A DNA stretch of 11,056 nucleotides from an uncultured Bacilli bacterium. Its GTDB lineage: Bacteria > Bacillota_I > Bacilli_A > RF39 > UBA660. The notes under the pieces were generated by a model. It searched no databases. It was not told the origin of the DNA and worked only from the letters and a program-made list of their open reading frames with translations. The stretch covers positions 1 through 11,056 of the forward strand of contig CANQNA010000041.1 of the NCBI GenBank assembly GCA_947625005.1, in the 5' to 3' direction. Position 1 is the first letter of the stretch. Every line of letters begins with the position of its first letter. A program made the position numbers and the translations under genes. Positions 1-6,473 of the stretch are shown one piece after another.

Positions 1-30
1 CGTAGAGCACCACAATTCTCAAAACGTTAA
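1..30 (+). CDS. rpsI: Ribosomal protein S9, C-terminal end (partial)
   Basis: Frame 1 from the first base reads RRAPQFSKR followed by TAA. This is the near-invariant C-terminus of bacterial ribosomal protein S9, whose positively charged tail reaches the tRNA-binding P site of the 30S subunit. Only nine codons and the stop are in the window, so the rest of the gene (and probably rplM before it) lies upstream. A Rho-independent terminator follows 20 nt after the stop. The Lys-Arg-stop codons are also the start of a 54-bp sequence repeated at 1078-1130, so the gene end doubles as a likely integration site that leaves the S9 reading frame intact. The identification rests on a short but very characteristic peptide. 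Confidence 0.9.
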   Translation, partial: RRAPQFSKR

Positions 31-73
31 AAGATTATTTCAATGTTTCAAGCCCTATTTATGGGCTTTTTTG
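20..73 (+). repeat. Direct repeat copy 1, att-like site at the rpsI 3' end
   Basis: This 54-nt stretch holds the last two sense codons and stop of rpsI plus the rpsI terminator. It matches 1078-1130 at 52 of 54 columns, with one 1-nt gap and one substitution (G at 64 or 65 region against T at 1121). The bases before it (rpsI codons) do not match those before copy 2, so the repeat starts sharply at the C of the penultimate Ser codon. This is the layout expected for attL of an element integrated at the rpsI 3' end. A simple local duplication would look the same. Confidence 0.85.
50..72 (+). terminator. Rho-independent terminator of the rpsI operon
   Basis: A perfect 6-bp stem AAGCCC/GGGCTT with a 7-nt loop (TATTTAT) runs into a T tract ending at 72. 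It lies 20 nt after the rpsI stop codon and is part of direct repeat copy 1. Confidence 0.88.
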
Positions 74-180
74 TATGTCAGAATAGTAGAATATAAACAA
101 AACTTATGGTGTAGGCTACAAGTAAGATACAAATTTCGTATATTTTTTGCCTATATGCCATATAAAATCGCTTGCCTTTA

Positions 181-189
181 TGGTACAAT
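181..189 (+). promoter_or_regulatory. Extended -10 promoter of the cassette gene
   Basis: TGG-TACAAT fits the extended -10 pattern TGn-TATAAT with one mismatch. No good -35 is present at the expected distance (161-166 reads tataaa), which is common for extended -10 promoters. The predicted start near 196 would cut close to the AAGGAGG ribosome site at 198-204, so the leader would be very short or the true start slightly different. Confidence 0.5.
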
Positions 190-212
190 ATTAAGGCAAG
201 GAGGTTTTTAAA

Positions 213-935
213 ATGACTTTAATAGAACTATATAACTTAAAATTAAATGAATATAAGGAAACTGGCTTAAGAGAAAGGCCTTGGAAGTTATTAGCAATGT
301 TACTTTTATCTGAAAAAGATAAATTTGAACCTTTGAGATCTTCACAAGGAGAATTTTATAAAAAATATAAGGAAGAAATAGATAAAAAAATTGCTAAAGT
401 TGAAAGAGATTTTAATTTTACACACGAAGATATTGTAGAATATATTGAAAAAACAGTTATATGTGATAATTATGAAGAACAAAAAATTTGGTTTGTATTT
501 GAAGCTGGCTTTGGTGTGTTAAATTGGGGCTTATTGTACAGAAAAGAAAAATCTGCAGAAGAAATATATTCTGAATATTATGATGATAACGATTTAAAGA
601 AACATTATGATGTTGAGCAAAGAGCAGTATCTAATAATATAAATATTGCAAAATTAAATGATTTACTAAATAGAATTATAGAAAAGCCAACAGCTTTTTT
701 TGAAAAAATTTGTAGTGAATTATCCCCTGAAGAACGACTATTTATAATAAAAATACTTGAAAATAAAAGTTGTATGAATTGTACAAATAGAAGTTGTAGA
801 ATTGAATATAGCGAAAAAATAGGTGTTGATGAATTTGGAGAGCCACAAGGAAGTCAATGTGTTGGATGGTTCAATGCTGAATTGATTGGTCGTAGTAAAG
901 TTTTAAGAAAAAATGATATAAATAAATTAATATAA
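213..935 (+). CDS. Protein of unknown function with C-terminal Cys-rich segment
   Basis: I do not recognise this 240-residue protein. The start is well set: AAGGAGG at 198-204 lies 8 nt before ATG. It has no signal peptide and no convincing membrane segment. The N-terminal three quarters are charged and probably helical, with Trp and aromatic residues around 90-110. The C-terminal part (about 184-240) has Cys187, Cys190, Cys195 and Cys216, the first three in a CxxCx4C pattern, followed by a basic run rich in Arg and Lys; a metal-binding knuckle is plausible but not shown. It is the only gene between the two rpsI-end direct repeats and has its own promoter, so it looks like acquired cargo. Codon use is AT-rich like its neighbours. 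No function should be assumed; regulatory, defence or nucleic-acid-binding roles are all open. Confidence 0.85.
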   Translation: MTLIELYNLKLNEYKETGLRERPWKLLAMLLLSEKDKFEPLRSSQGEFYKKYKEEIDKKIAKVERDFNFTHEDIVEYIEKTVICDNYEEQKIWFVFEAGFGVLNWGLLYRKEKSAEEIYSEYYDDNDLKKHYDVEQRAVSNNINIAKLNDLLNRIIEKPTAFFEKICSELSPEERLFIIKILENKSCMNCTNRSCRIEYSEKIGVDEFGEPQGSQCVGWFNAELIGRSKVLRKNDINKLI

Positions 936-1077
936 AAATGAGGGGCTCAATAAAATATTTATAACGATTTCAATTAATAGGAAGAAAATTACTAAGGTAT
1001 TGCTAAGCATGTATAAGACACGATATGCAGGCTACAAATGCCTTTTTAACCAGCATAAATAAAGAAAATCTAACTAA

Positions 1078-1130
1078 CAAAACGTTAAAAATTATTTCAA
1101 TGTTTCAAGCCCTATTTATGTGCTTTTTTG
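1078..1130 (+). repeat. Direct repeat copy 2, att-like site distal to rpsI
   Basis: This is a near-identical copy of 20-73. It keeps the bases that encode Lys-Arg-stop in rpsI, but no S9 coding sequence precedes it: upstream in that frame is CTA ACA after a TAA stop. This fits attR, the displaced end of an element whose other end restored rpsI. The differences from copy 1 are one missing base (a G after 1090) and one G-to-T change in the terminator stem. Confidence 0.85.
1108..1129 (+). terminator. Duplicated rpsI-type terminator, stem weakened
   Basis: This is the copy of the rpsI terminator inside direct repeat 2. The substitution at 1121 puts a C-T mismatch in the middle of the AGCCC/GTGCT stem, while the T tract (1124-1129) is intact. 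It would probably terminate less well, but could still end transcripts from the cassette gene. Confidence 0.4.
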
Positions 1131-1233
1131 CTATCTAAATGATATTGAATTTAAAGATAGTATAGTTGTTTTTTATCTATGTTTACAAATTTAATAAACT
1201 ACAACTCAAGTTTTATTTCGTGTCCAAAAAAGC

Positions 1234-1259
1234 TTTTACATTATAAAATTAATGTGAAA
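1234..1259 (+). promoter_or_regulatory. Promoter with overlapping dyad, likely autoregulatory operator of the XRE gene
   Basis: A -10-like TATAAA at 1242-1247 lies inside an inverted repeat: TTTTACATT (1234-1242) and AATGTGAAA (1251-1259), 8 of 9 positions complementary around an 8-nt spacer. No clear -35 is seen. The right arm runs into the Shine-Dalgarno AAAGGAG (1257-1263). A dyad over the -10 just before an HTH gene is the usual layout for self-repression; binding by this protein is inferred. Confidence 0.5.
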
Positions 1260-1269
1260 GGAGAAAAAT

Positions 1270-1980
1270 ATGAATCAAGAAAATATTGGAAAATTTATTG
1301 CTGAATGCAGAAAAAAGAAAAATTTAACTCAGTCAGAATTAGCAGAAAAATTAGGAGTTACAGATCGTTCAATTAGCAATTGGGAAAACGGTAAAAACAT
1401 GCCTGATTTATCTTTATTTAAACCTTTATGTGAAATATTAGAGTTAACAATAAATGAGTTATTGAGTGGAGAGAAATTAAGTAAAGAAGAATACCAAAAA
1501 AAACTGGAAGAAAATATTGTTAATACGATAGACTATTCTAGTAAAAAATTAGAACAAACAAATAAACTAATAGGCTTAATATTTTTCTGGATTGGTGTTC
1601 TAATTATGTGTTTAGGATTATTCGCTTTTAATCCTGATAGCCATTTTTGTTTATTTAGTGTTGTTATAGGGACTATAATTTCAACATTAGGATTTTATAA
1701 ATTAATCAAATCCAAATCTTATTTAAAAAATATTATTTTTTTAATTTTATTTTTTCTAGGGTTTATGAGTATAATTATTTTATTTGACTATATAGGAGTA
1801 GCATATAATAATAGGCCACCTATATTTTCAAAACGAATAACCTACACCGGTAATGTAATTTATTATGACACTCTATTTTACGATGTATATAGATGTTATT
1901 CTAATGAAAAAAATGAATATTGGGTTATTGAAAAAAATAATAAACCAAACAATCAAGAATTAATAAACTATTGTAAATAA
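1270..1980 (+). CDS. Membrane-anchored XRE-family (Cro/CI-type HTH) regulator
   Basis: The protein has 236 residues. Residues 9-63 form a classic HTH_3 domain (IAECRKKKNLTQSELAEKLG, then a recognition helix with SISNWENG), so it should bind DNA. A charged linker (64-98) leads to three predicted membrane helices at about 99-120, 126-146 and 153-177. The final 60 residues are polar and aromatic, with PPIF at 183-186 and a tyrosine-rich YYDTLFYDVYRCY stretch at 198-210. With the HTH inside, three helices would place this tail outside the cell, where it could act as a sensor. ATG at 1270 has AAAGGAG 6 nt upstream. The gene stands alone between an att-like repeat and its own terminator. The target beyond its own promoter is unknown; an element-borne repressor or a stress sensor are both possible. 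Confidence 0.85.
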   Translation: MNQENIGKFIAECRKKKNLTQSELAEKLGVTDRSISNWENGKNMPDLSLFKPLCEILELTINELLSGEKLSKEEYQKKLEENIVNTIDYSSKKLEQTNKLIGLIFFWIGVLIMCLGLFAFNPDSHFCLFSVVIGTIISTLGFYKLIKSKSYLKNIIFLILFFLGFMSIIILFDYIGVAYNNRPPIFSKRITYTGNVIYYDTLFYDVYRCYSNEKNEYWVIEKNNKPNNQELINYCK

Positions 1981-1997
1981 TTTAAATATTGTTTTAT

Positions 1998-2017
1998 AAG
2001 CCTTAAAGGCTTTTTTT
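1998..2017 (+). terminator. Rho-independent terminator after the XRE gene
   Basis: A 6-bp stem AAGCCT/AGGCTT with a 3-nt loop (TAA) runs straight into a T tract ending at 2017, 17 nt after the stop codon. It separates the accessory region from tilS. Confidence 0.85.
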
Positions 2018-2112
2018 AGTTAAAACTTATAAAAATATAATTACAGAAAAGCTTTATAATATGTTTAATTTATTAAATTACTTTAAGATGATTTTATTTA
2101 TTCATTTTTTTC

Positions 2113-2141
2113 TTGAATTGTACACATTCTTGATATAAAAT
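2113..2141 (+). promoter_or_regulatory. Promoter of the tilS-ftsH operon
   Basis: TTGAAT (2113-2118) and TAAAAT (2136-2141) are separated by 17 bp, matching the sigma-A consensus at 4 and 5 of 6 positions. Transcription would start near 2148, giving a leader of about 17 nt before the tilS ATG. A second -10-like TATAAT at 2143-2148 lacks a well-spaced -35 and would cut into the ribosome site. Confidence 0.5.
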
Positions 2142-2152
2142 ATATAATGCTT

Positions 2153-2160
2153 AAAGGTGA
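2153..2160 (+). promoter_or_regulatory. Ribosome binding site that sets the tilS start
   Basis: TAAAGGTGAT spans this site, with AAAGGTGA 4 nt before the ATG at 2165. The earlier in-frame ATG at 2147 has no Shine-Dalgarno sequence and lies at the predicted transcription start, so the 2165 start is chosen. Confidence 0.8.
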
Positions 2161-2164
2161 TTTT

Positions 2165-3502
2165 ATGGAGAAAGTACAAGCTTTTTTAAACAAATATCAT
2201 ATTTTAAAAAATGAACTTATTGTAGTTGCCTGTTCAGGTGGCCCTGATTCTATGTATTTACTTGATACTTTAAATAGATTAGGGTATAAAATTATTTGTG
2301 CTCACGTAAACCATAATGTTCGAAAAGAAAGCTTTAATGAATATGAATTTTTAAATAATTATTGTAAAGAACATAAAATCATTTTTGAAGGAATGACTAT
2401 CAAAAAATATAATAAAGATAATTTTCATCATGAAGCTCGAAAAATTAGATATGAATATTTTTTAAAGATTGTTAAAAAATATAAAGCAAAATATTTAGCA
2501 ACCGCTCATCATGGAGATGATCTAATGGAAACAATTTTAATGCGTTTAAATAGAGGATCTTCTTTAATTGGTTATGCCGGATTTAAAAGTTATGTTAAAA
2601 ATTCAGATTACATTTTAATTCGTCCTTTAATTAAATTTACAAAAGATGAACTGCAAAATTTAGTAGAAAAAAATAATATCCCTTATGTTATTGATCAAAG
2701 TAATAATTCTAATAAGTATACGAGAAATCGTTTTCGTCATCACATACTTCCAATTTTAAAAGAAGAAAATAAAAATGTTCATCTTAAATATTTAGATTTT
2801 AGTGAGGAGATAAGTGAATTAAGTGAATATTTTGAAAAAATAATTTTAGAAAAAAAGGATAATATCTATCAACAAAATGTTTTAAATTTAACCTTATTTC
2901 AAAAAGAACCTGCTATTATAAAAAAAGCAATATTAAGGGATATTTTGTTAGATATTTATAAAGATGATATTAACTTGGTACGAAACAAAAATATAACAGA
3001 AATTATTTCTATAATAGATTCAGACAAACCTAACATAATTTCTGTATTACCAAAAAGTATTACTATGCAAAAATGTTATGATAAACTTATATTTAATGTA
3101 AAAAATGATGATTATAATGCATATAATTTAAAACTTGATAAGAATTTAACTTTGCCTAATGGTAATAAATTAGAATTTTTAACAGAAGATATAGAAAACA
3201 ATAGTAATTTTATCATAAGATTAAATAGTAATGAAATAGTTTTACCACTTATTGTAAGAAGCAAACATCAAGGAGATAAAATGATCATCAAAAACATGAA
3301 AAACTATAAAAAAATTAAAGAAATATTTATTGAAGAAAAGATACCTCAAAATGAAAGAATAAACTGGCCAATTGTAACAGATTCAGCTAATCAAATTATT
3401 TGGCTTCCTGGATTGAAAAAAAGTAATTTTGATGTTAAAAAAACAAATAAGTATGATATAATAATAAAGTATCATTTAAAAGGAGAGAAAAAAAGTGAAT
3501 AA
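2165..3502 (+). CDS. tilS: tRNA(Ile)-lysidine synthetase
   Basis: TilS uses ATP to join lysine to C34 of the CAU-anticodon isoleucine tRNA, so that it reads AUA and is charged with Ile. This is essential in nearly all bacteria. From the ATG at 2165 the protein has 445 residues, close to Bacillus TilS. Residues 18-200 are the N-type PP-loop ATPase: SGGPDS at 24-29, then HVNHNVRKES, the AHHGDD motif and the TRNRFRHHILP segment. The middle is the helical tRNA-binding part, and the C-terminal domain ends with the typical WPIVTDSANQIIWLPG stretch. The stop overlaps the ftsH start by 8 nt, so the two are translationally coupled. In many Bacillota hpt lies between them; here it is absent. No key motif is missing. 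Confidence 0.96.
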   Translation: MEKVQAFLNKYHILKNELIVVACSGGPDSMYLLDTLNRLGYKIICAHVNHNVRKESFNEYEFLNNYCKEHKIIFEGMTIKKYNKDNFHHEARKIRYEYFLKIVKKYKAKYLATAHHGDDLMETILMRLNRGSSLIGYAGFKSYVKNSDYILIRPLIKFTKDELQNLVEKNNIPYVIDQSNNSNKYTRNRFRHHILPILKEENKNVHLKYLDFSEEISELSEYFEKIILEKKDNIYQQNVLNLTLFQKEPAIIKKAILRDILLDIYKDDINLVRNKNITEIISIIDSDKPNIISVLPKSITMQKCYDKLIFNVKNDDYNAYNLKLDKNLTLPNGNKLEFLTEDIENNSNFIIRLNSNEIVLPLIVRSKHQGDKMIIKNMKNYKKIKEIFIEEKIPQNERINWPIVTDSANQIIWLPGLKKSNFDVKKTNKYDIIIKYHLKGEKKSE

Positions 3503-5468
3503 TAACAATAATAAAAAAGTCGCAAGACAAGGAATACCTTATTTAATTTTATTAATTATGATATTAGGAACCATAATAACTTTTAATTTAGGTAATAAAG
3601 AAATTAATAAAATTTCTTATGATAAATTAATGAAAGAAATGGCTAATGATAATGTTAAAAATATAACTATTACAGAAAAAACAAGTGCTGGAGTTTATTA
3701 TATAACTGGGCAATTAGAAGATTATAAGAAAAATGAATATTTTAAAACTAATGTGCCTTTATCAGATGCAGTAGTTGATAGAATTTTAACTTATGCTGAT
3801 AAAAATGAATTTGAAGTAAAAACTGAAAACAATCCAGAAAATAATAGTTTTTTAGTTATTTTAATTAATATATTACCATTTGCTTTACTAATAGGAGCAA
3901 CATTCTTCTTATTTAATAGAATTAATGGTGGTAATAAAAATTCTATGGATTTTGGAAAAAGCCGTGCTCGTTTAAATGAAGATGGAGGTAATGTCAAATT
4001 TACTGATGTTGCAGGATTAACTGAAGAAAAAGAAGAAGTTAAAGAACTTATTGATTTCTTAAAAAATCCAAAGAAATTCCAAAAATTAGGAGCAAGAATT
4101 CCTAAAGGAGTTTTATTAGTAGGGCCTCCAGGAACTGGAAAAACTTTACTAGCTAAAGCAGTTGCAGGTGAAGCTAATGTTCCATTTTACTTTATAAGTG
4201 GTTCAGATTTTGTGGAACTATTTGTTGGAGTAGGAGCATCAAGAGTTAGAGATATGTTTAAACAAGCTAAACATAATGCTCCATGCTTAATCTTTATAGA
4301 TGAAATAGATGCTGTAGGAAGACAACGTGGAACAGGATTAGGTGGAGGACATGATGAAAGAGAGCAAACTTTAAATCAATTGTTAACAGAAATGGATGGA
4401 TTTGGAGCAAATGAAGGAATCATCATTATAGCAGCAACTAATAGACCTGATGTTTTAGATCCCGCTCTTTTAAGACCAGGAAGATTTGATAGACAAGTTA
4501 CTGTAAGTTTACCTGACCAAAAAGAAAGAGAAGCTATTTTAAAAGTTCATGCTCGAGATAAAATTTTTGATGAATCTGTAAATCTAGAAAATATTTCCAA
4601 AAGAACTCCTGGATTCAGTGGTGCTGATTTAGAGAACTTACTTAATGAATCTGCCTTACTTGCTGTAAGAAGAAATAAAAATAAAATTACTCAAGAAGAA
4701 GTTGATGAAGCAACTGATAGAGTTTTAATGGGACCTGCTAAAACTAGTCGTAAAATTACTGATAAAGAAAAGAAATTAGTAAGTCTTCATGAAGCAGGAC
4801 ATGCTGTAGTAGGTATAAAACTAAAAGATGCTAATGAAGTTCATAAAATCACTATTATTCCTCGTGGAGTAGCAGGTGGATATACCATGATGCTTCCTAA
4901 AGAAGAAAAAATCAGTGTAATGACTAAAAATGAATTACTTGCAAGTATTACTGGTTTACTAGCTGGTAGAGTAAGTGAAGAATTATATTTTGGAGAAATT
5001 TCTACAGGAGCTTCTGATGACTTTTCAAGAGCGACTAAAATTGCTCGTAGTATGGTTACAGAATATGGTATGAGTGATTTAGGACCTGTTCAATTAGAAC
5101 ATAAAAGTGAAGGTGTCTTCTTAGGTAGAGATTATAATAAACAAAAGAATTTCTCAGATGCTGTTGCACTTGAAATAGATCAAGAAGTACGTAAAATAAT
5201 TGATGAATGTTATAAAAAAGCTACTAAAATTCTAAAAGAAAATGAAAAATTAGTAAGACTTCTAAGTGATACTTTAATTGAAAAAGAAACAATCACTAAA
5301 GAAGAAATAGATGAATTAGTTGCAACTGGAAAATTATCAAGTTCTGAAAATACTAGTTTAACTGATTTAAAGCAAGAAGCTAAAGAACTAGGTATTAAGG
5401 GTTATACTAAATTATCTAAGGAAGAACTTGAAGAAGAAATAAAAAAAGCAAAAGATTCTAGTAAATAA
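3495..5468 (+). CDS. ftsH: ATP-dependent zinc metalloprotease FtsH
   Basis: FtsH is a hexameric membrane AAA+ protease that degrades misassembled membrane proteins and some regulators. The start is GTG, with AAGGAG at 3480-3485. In the 657 residues: membrane helix 1 (14-32), an extracytoplasmic loop, helix 2 (about 119-141), Walker A GPPGTGKT (210-217), Walker B with D269-E270, the SRH segment [19 protein letters not shown] (315-333), and the zinc site HEAGH (432-436) with a third ligand at about D509 in the GASDD motif. All catalytic residues are present. Unusually, the tail after about 620 reads like a Rho_N/SAP-type helix-loop-helix ([20 protein letters not shown]) instead of a disordered end. 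The gene shares an operon with tilS, and its last codons form one arm of the operon terminator. Confidence 0.97.
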   Translation: MNNNNNKKVARQGIPYLILLIMILGTIITFNLGNKEINKISYDKLMKEMANDNVKNITITEKTSAGVYYITGQLEDYKKNEYFKTNVPLSDAVVDRILTYADKNEFEVKTENNPENNSFLVILINILPFALLIGATFFLFNRINGGNKNSMDFGKSRARLNEDGGNVKFTDVAGLTEEKEEVKELIDFLKNPKKFQKLGARIPKGVLLVGPPGTGKTLLAKAVAGEANVPFYFISGSDFVELFVGVGASRVRDMFKQAKHNAPCLIFIDEIDAVGRQRGTGLGGGHDEREQTLNQLLTEMDGFGANEGIIIIAATNRPDVLDPALLRPGRFDRQVTVSLPDQKEREAILKVHARDKIFDESVNLENISKRTPGFSGADLENLLNESALLAVRRNKNKITQEEVDEATDRVLMGPAKTSRKITDKEKKLVSLHEAGHAVVGIKLKDANEVHKITIIPRGVAGGYTMMLPKEEKISVMTKNELLASITGLLAGRVSEELYFGEISTGASDDFSRATKIARSMVTEYGMSDLGPVQLEHKSEGVFLGRDYNKQKNFSDAVALEIDQEVRKIIDECYKKATKILKENEKLVRLLSDTLIEKETITKEEIDELVATGKLSSSENTSLTDLKQEAKELGIKGYTKLSKEELEEEIKKAKDSSK

Positions 5469-5483
5469 TTAGAATCTTTTTTT
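5450..5483 (+). terminator. Rho-independent terminator overlapping the ftsH 3' end
   Basis: A perfect 11-bp stem AAAAGATTCTA (5450-5460) / TAGAATCTTTT (5470-5480) has a 9-nt loop containing the ftsH stop codon, and is followed by T to 5483. The left arm is coding sequence (Lys-Asp-Ser near the C-terminus), so the stop codon lies in the hairpin loop. It ends the tilS-ftsH operon. Confidence 0.88.
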
Positions 5484-5497
5484 ACTTGATTTATTGA

Positions 5498-5526
5498 TTG
5501 ACATGTAAATAAATAATTTATAATAT
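5498..5526 (+). promoter_or_regulatory. Consensus-like promoter with no gene directly after it
   Basis: A perfect -35 TTGACA (5498-5503) is followed by TAATAT (5521-5526) at 17 bp, or by TATAAT (5519-5524) at a short 15 bp. A transcript would start near 5532, about 155 nt before parA. It may be a distal par promoter with a long AT-rich leader; no ORF or clear hairpin follows. Confidence 0.45.
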
Positions 5527-5621
5527 ATGTTAAGTAAAAGAATTCAGCTAAAAATTGAAACTATAATCAAAATAATTAGTTTTTTAAAACCATACTTTTT
5601 ATTTTTTTCCATTATTTTTAA

Positions 5622-5650
5622 TTGGAATTTCTTCCCATGTATGATACAAT
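5622..5650 (+). promoter_or_regulatory. Main promoter of the parA operon
   Basis: TTGGAA (5622-5627), a 17-bp spacer, and an extended -10 TGA-TACAAT (5642-5650). Transcription would start near 5657, giving a leader of about 30 nt. This is the best-placed promoter for the five-gene run parA to abgT. Confidence 0.7.
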
Positions 5651-5671
5651 AAAATACGTATAAGAATTATA

Positions 5672-5683
5672 AAAGGCAGTGAT
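5672..5683 (+). promoter_or_regulatory. Ribosome binding site that sets the parA start
   Basis: AAAGGCAGTGAT matches the extended anti-SD complement AAAGGAGGTGAT at 10 of 12 positions. The in-frame GTG at 5679 is inside this site, so translation begins at ATG 5688, which gives the usual ParA N-terminus. Confidence 0.75.
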
Positions 5684-5687
5684 TAAT

Positions 5688-6473
5688 ATGACAAAAGTTA
5701 TATCTTTGGTAAATCAAAAAGGTGGAGTAGGAAAAACTACAACAAGTATCAATTTATCAGCTTCTTTAGGTAAATCTGGGAAAAAGACTCTTTTAATTGA
5801 TTTAGATCCTCAAGGAAATACATCAACTGGTTTAGGTATCAATAAAGGGGATATAGCTTATAGTGTTTATGATGTCCTTGCTGGAAAGTGTGAAATAAAA
5901 AAAGCTATTATAAAAACTCGTTTTAAAAATTTATCTATATTACCTGCAACCATAAATCTTGCTGGAATTGATATTGAACTAGTAGAAAAAGGATATCAAG
6001 ATGTAACTTTTAAAAAAAATGAACAGTTAAGAACTTATTTAGAAACTATAAAAAATAAGTATGATTATATTATTATAGATTGTCCTCCATCTTTAGGTTT
6101 AATCACAACTAATGCTTTAGTTGCTAGTGATTCTGTAATTATTCCTGTACAGTGTGAATTTTTTGCTCTTGAAGGAATTACTCAATTACTAAATACAATT
6201 ATAATGACTCAAACGAGATTAAATCCTAATTTGAAAATAGAAGGAGTTTTACTTACTATGTTAGATTCTAGAACTAATTTAGGATTAGAAGTTGTAGAAG
6301 AAGTAAGAAAATTCTTTAAAGAAAAAGTTTTTAATACTATTATTCCTCGTCTTATTAGATTAGTAGAAGCACCTTCTCATGGAGAACCTATAAATGAATA
6401 TGATCCATTAAGTAGAGCAGCTGAAGCATATATGAATTTAGCTAAGGAGGTTATAGAAAGAAATGGAGAATAA
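5688..6473 (+). CDS. parA: Chromosome-partitioning ATPase ParA (Soj type)
   Basis: ParA is a deviant-Walker ATPase that binds the nucleoid non-specifically as an ATP dimer and, with ParB-parS, moves replication origins; in Bacillus, Soj also acts on DnaA. From ATG 5688 the protein has 261 residues, the normal length of the short chromosomal type without an N-terminal HTH. KGGVGKTT (11-18) is the deviant Walker A with the signature Lys11, D38 and D40 sit in the DLDPQGN motif, and D131 in IIIDCPPS is the Walker B. The Ser/Arg-rich DNA-binding C-terminal part is conserved in outline. The gene overlaps parB by 11 nt and heads a five-gene run. The TILs of plasmid ParA relatives are not ruled out by sequence alone, but the context is chromosomal. 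Confidence 0.95.
   Translation: MTKVISLVNQKGGVGKTTTSINLSASLGKSGKKTLLIDLDPQGNTSTGLGINKGDIAYSVYDVLAGKCEIKKAIIKTRFKNLSILPATINLAGIDIELVEKGYQDVTFKKNEQLRTYLETIKNKYDYIIIDCPPSLGLITTNALVASDSVIIPVQCEFFALEGITQLLNTIIMTQTRLNPNLKIEGVLLTMLDSRTNLGLEVVEEVRKFFKEKVFNTIIPRLIRLVEAPSHGEPINEYDPLSRAAEAYMNLAKEVIERNGE

Larger units (their letters stand above)
20..1130 (+). mobile_element. Putative small integrated cassette or element remnant at rpsI, bounded by direct repeats
   Basis: The segment starts at the rpsI stop codon with one copy of a 54-bp direct repeat and ends with the second copy. Inside is a single 240-codon gene of unknown function with its own promoter, and about 140 nt of non-coding sequence after it. 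No recombinase, replication or transfer gene is visible. Insertion of tyrosine-recombinase elements at the 3' end of rpsI is established for several Bacillota ICEs and IMEs. I infer a deletion remnant, or a cis-mobilisable cassette that would rely on an integrase encoded elsewhere. A plain duplication of the rpsI terminator around an acquired gene is the main alternative. Confidence 0.45.
936..1269 (+). other. Gene-free stretch between the cassette gene and the XRE gene
   Basis: This 334-nt stretch holds, in order, about 140 nt of unassigned sequence, direct repeat copy 2 with its weakened terminator, about 100 nt of AT-rich DNA, and the promoter/operator of the XRE gene. A 41-codon open frame ending at the stop near 1059 has no start with a ribosome site, and I do not recognise its product. 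It could be the eroded end of an element gene. Confidence 0.6.

Noticed and set aside
936..1059. Short open frames on both strands after the cassette gene, including a 27-residue hydrophobic peptide on the - strand
   Set aside because: None has a Shine-Dalgarno site or a recognisable sequence, and hydrophobic short frames are expected by chance in AT-rich DNA.
1826..1838. TTTTCAAAACGA inside the XRE gene, resembling the rpsI end and encoding FSKR as in S9
   Set aside because: The match is only about 10 nt, lacks the stop codon and terminator found in both real repeats, and is explained by the codons of a conserved-looking tail.
1..2020. CRISPR array, tRNA gene or insertion sequence in the accessory region
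   Set aside because: There are only two repeat copies about 1 kb apart, no cloverleaf, no transposase frame and no short terminal inverted repeats.
2147..2164. Seven-codon longer start for tilS
   Set aside because: The ATG at 2147 has no ribosome site and falls at the predicted transcription start, while ATG 2165 has AAAGGTGA at proper spacing.
3791..3997. 68-codon open frame on the - strand
   Set aside because: It lies wholly inside ftsH in an antisense frame, covers the conserved second membrane helix, and has no ribosome site or recognisable product.
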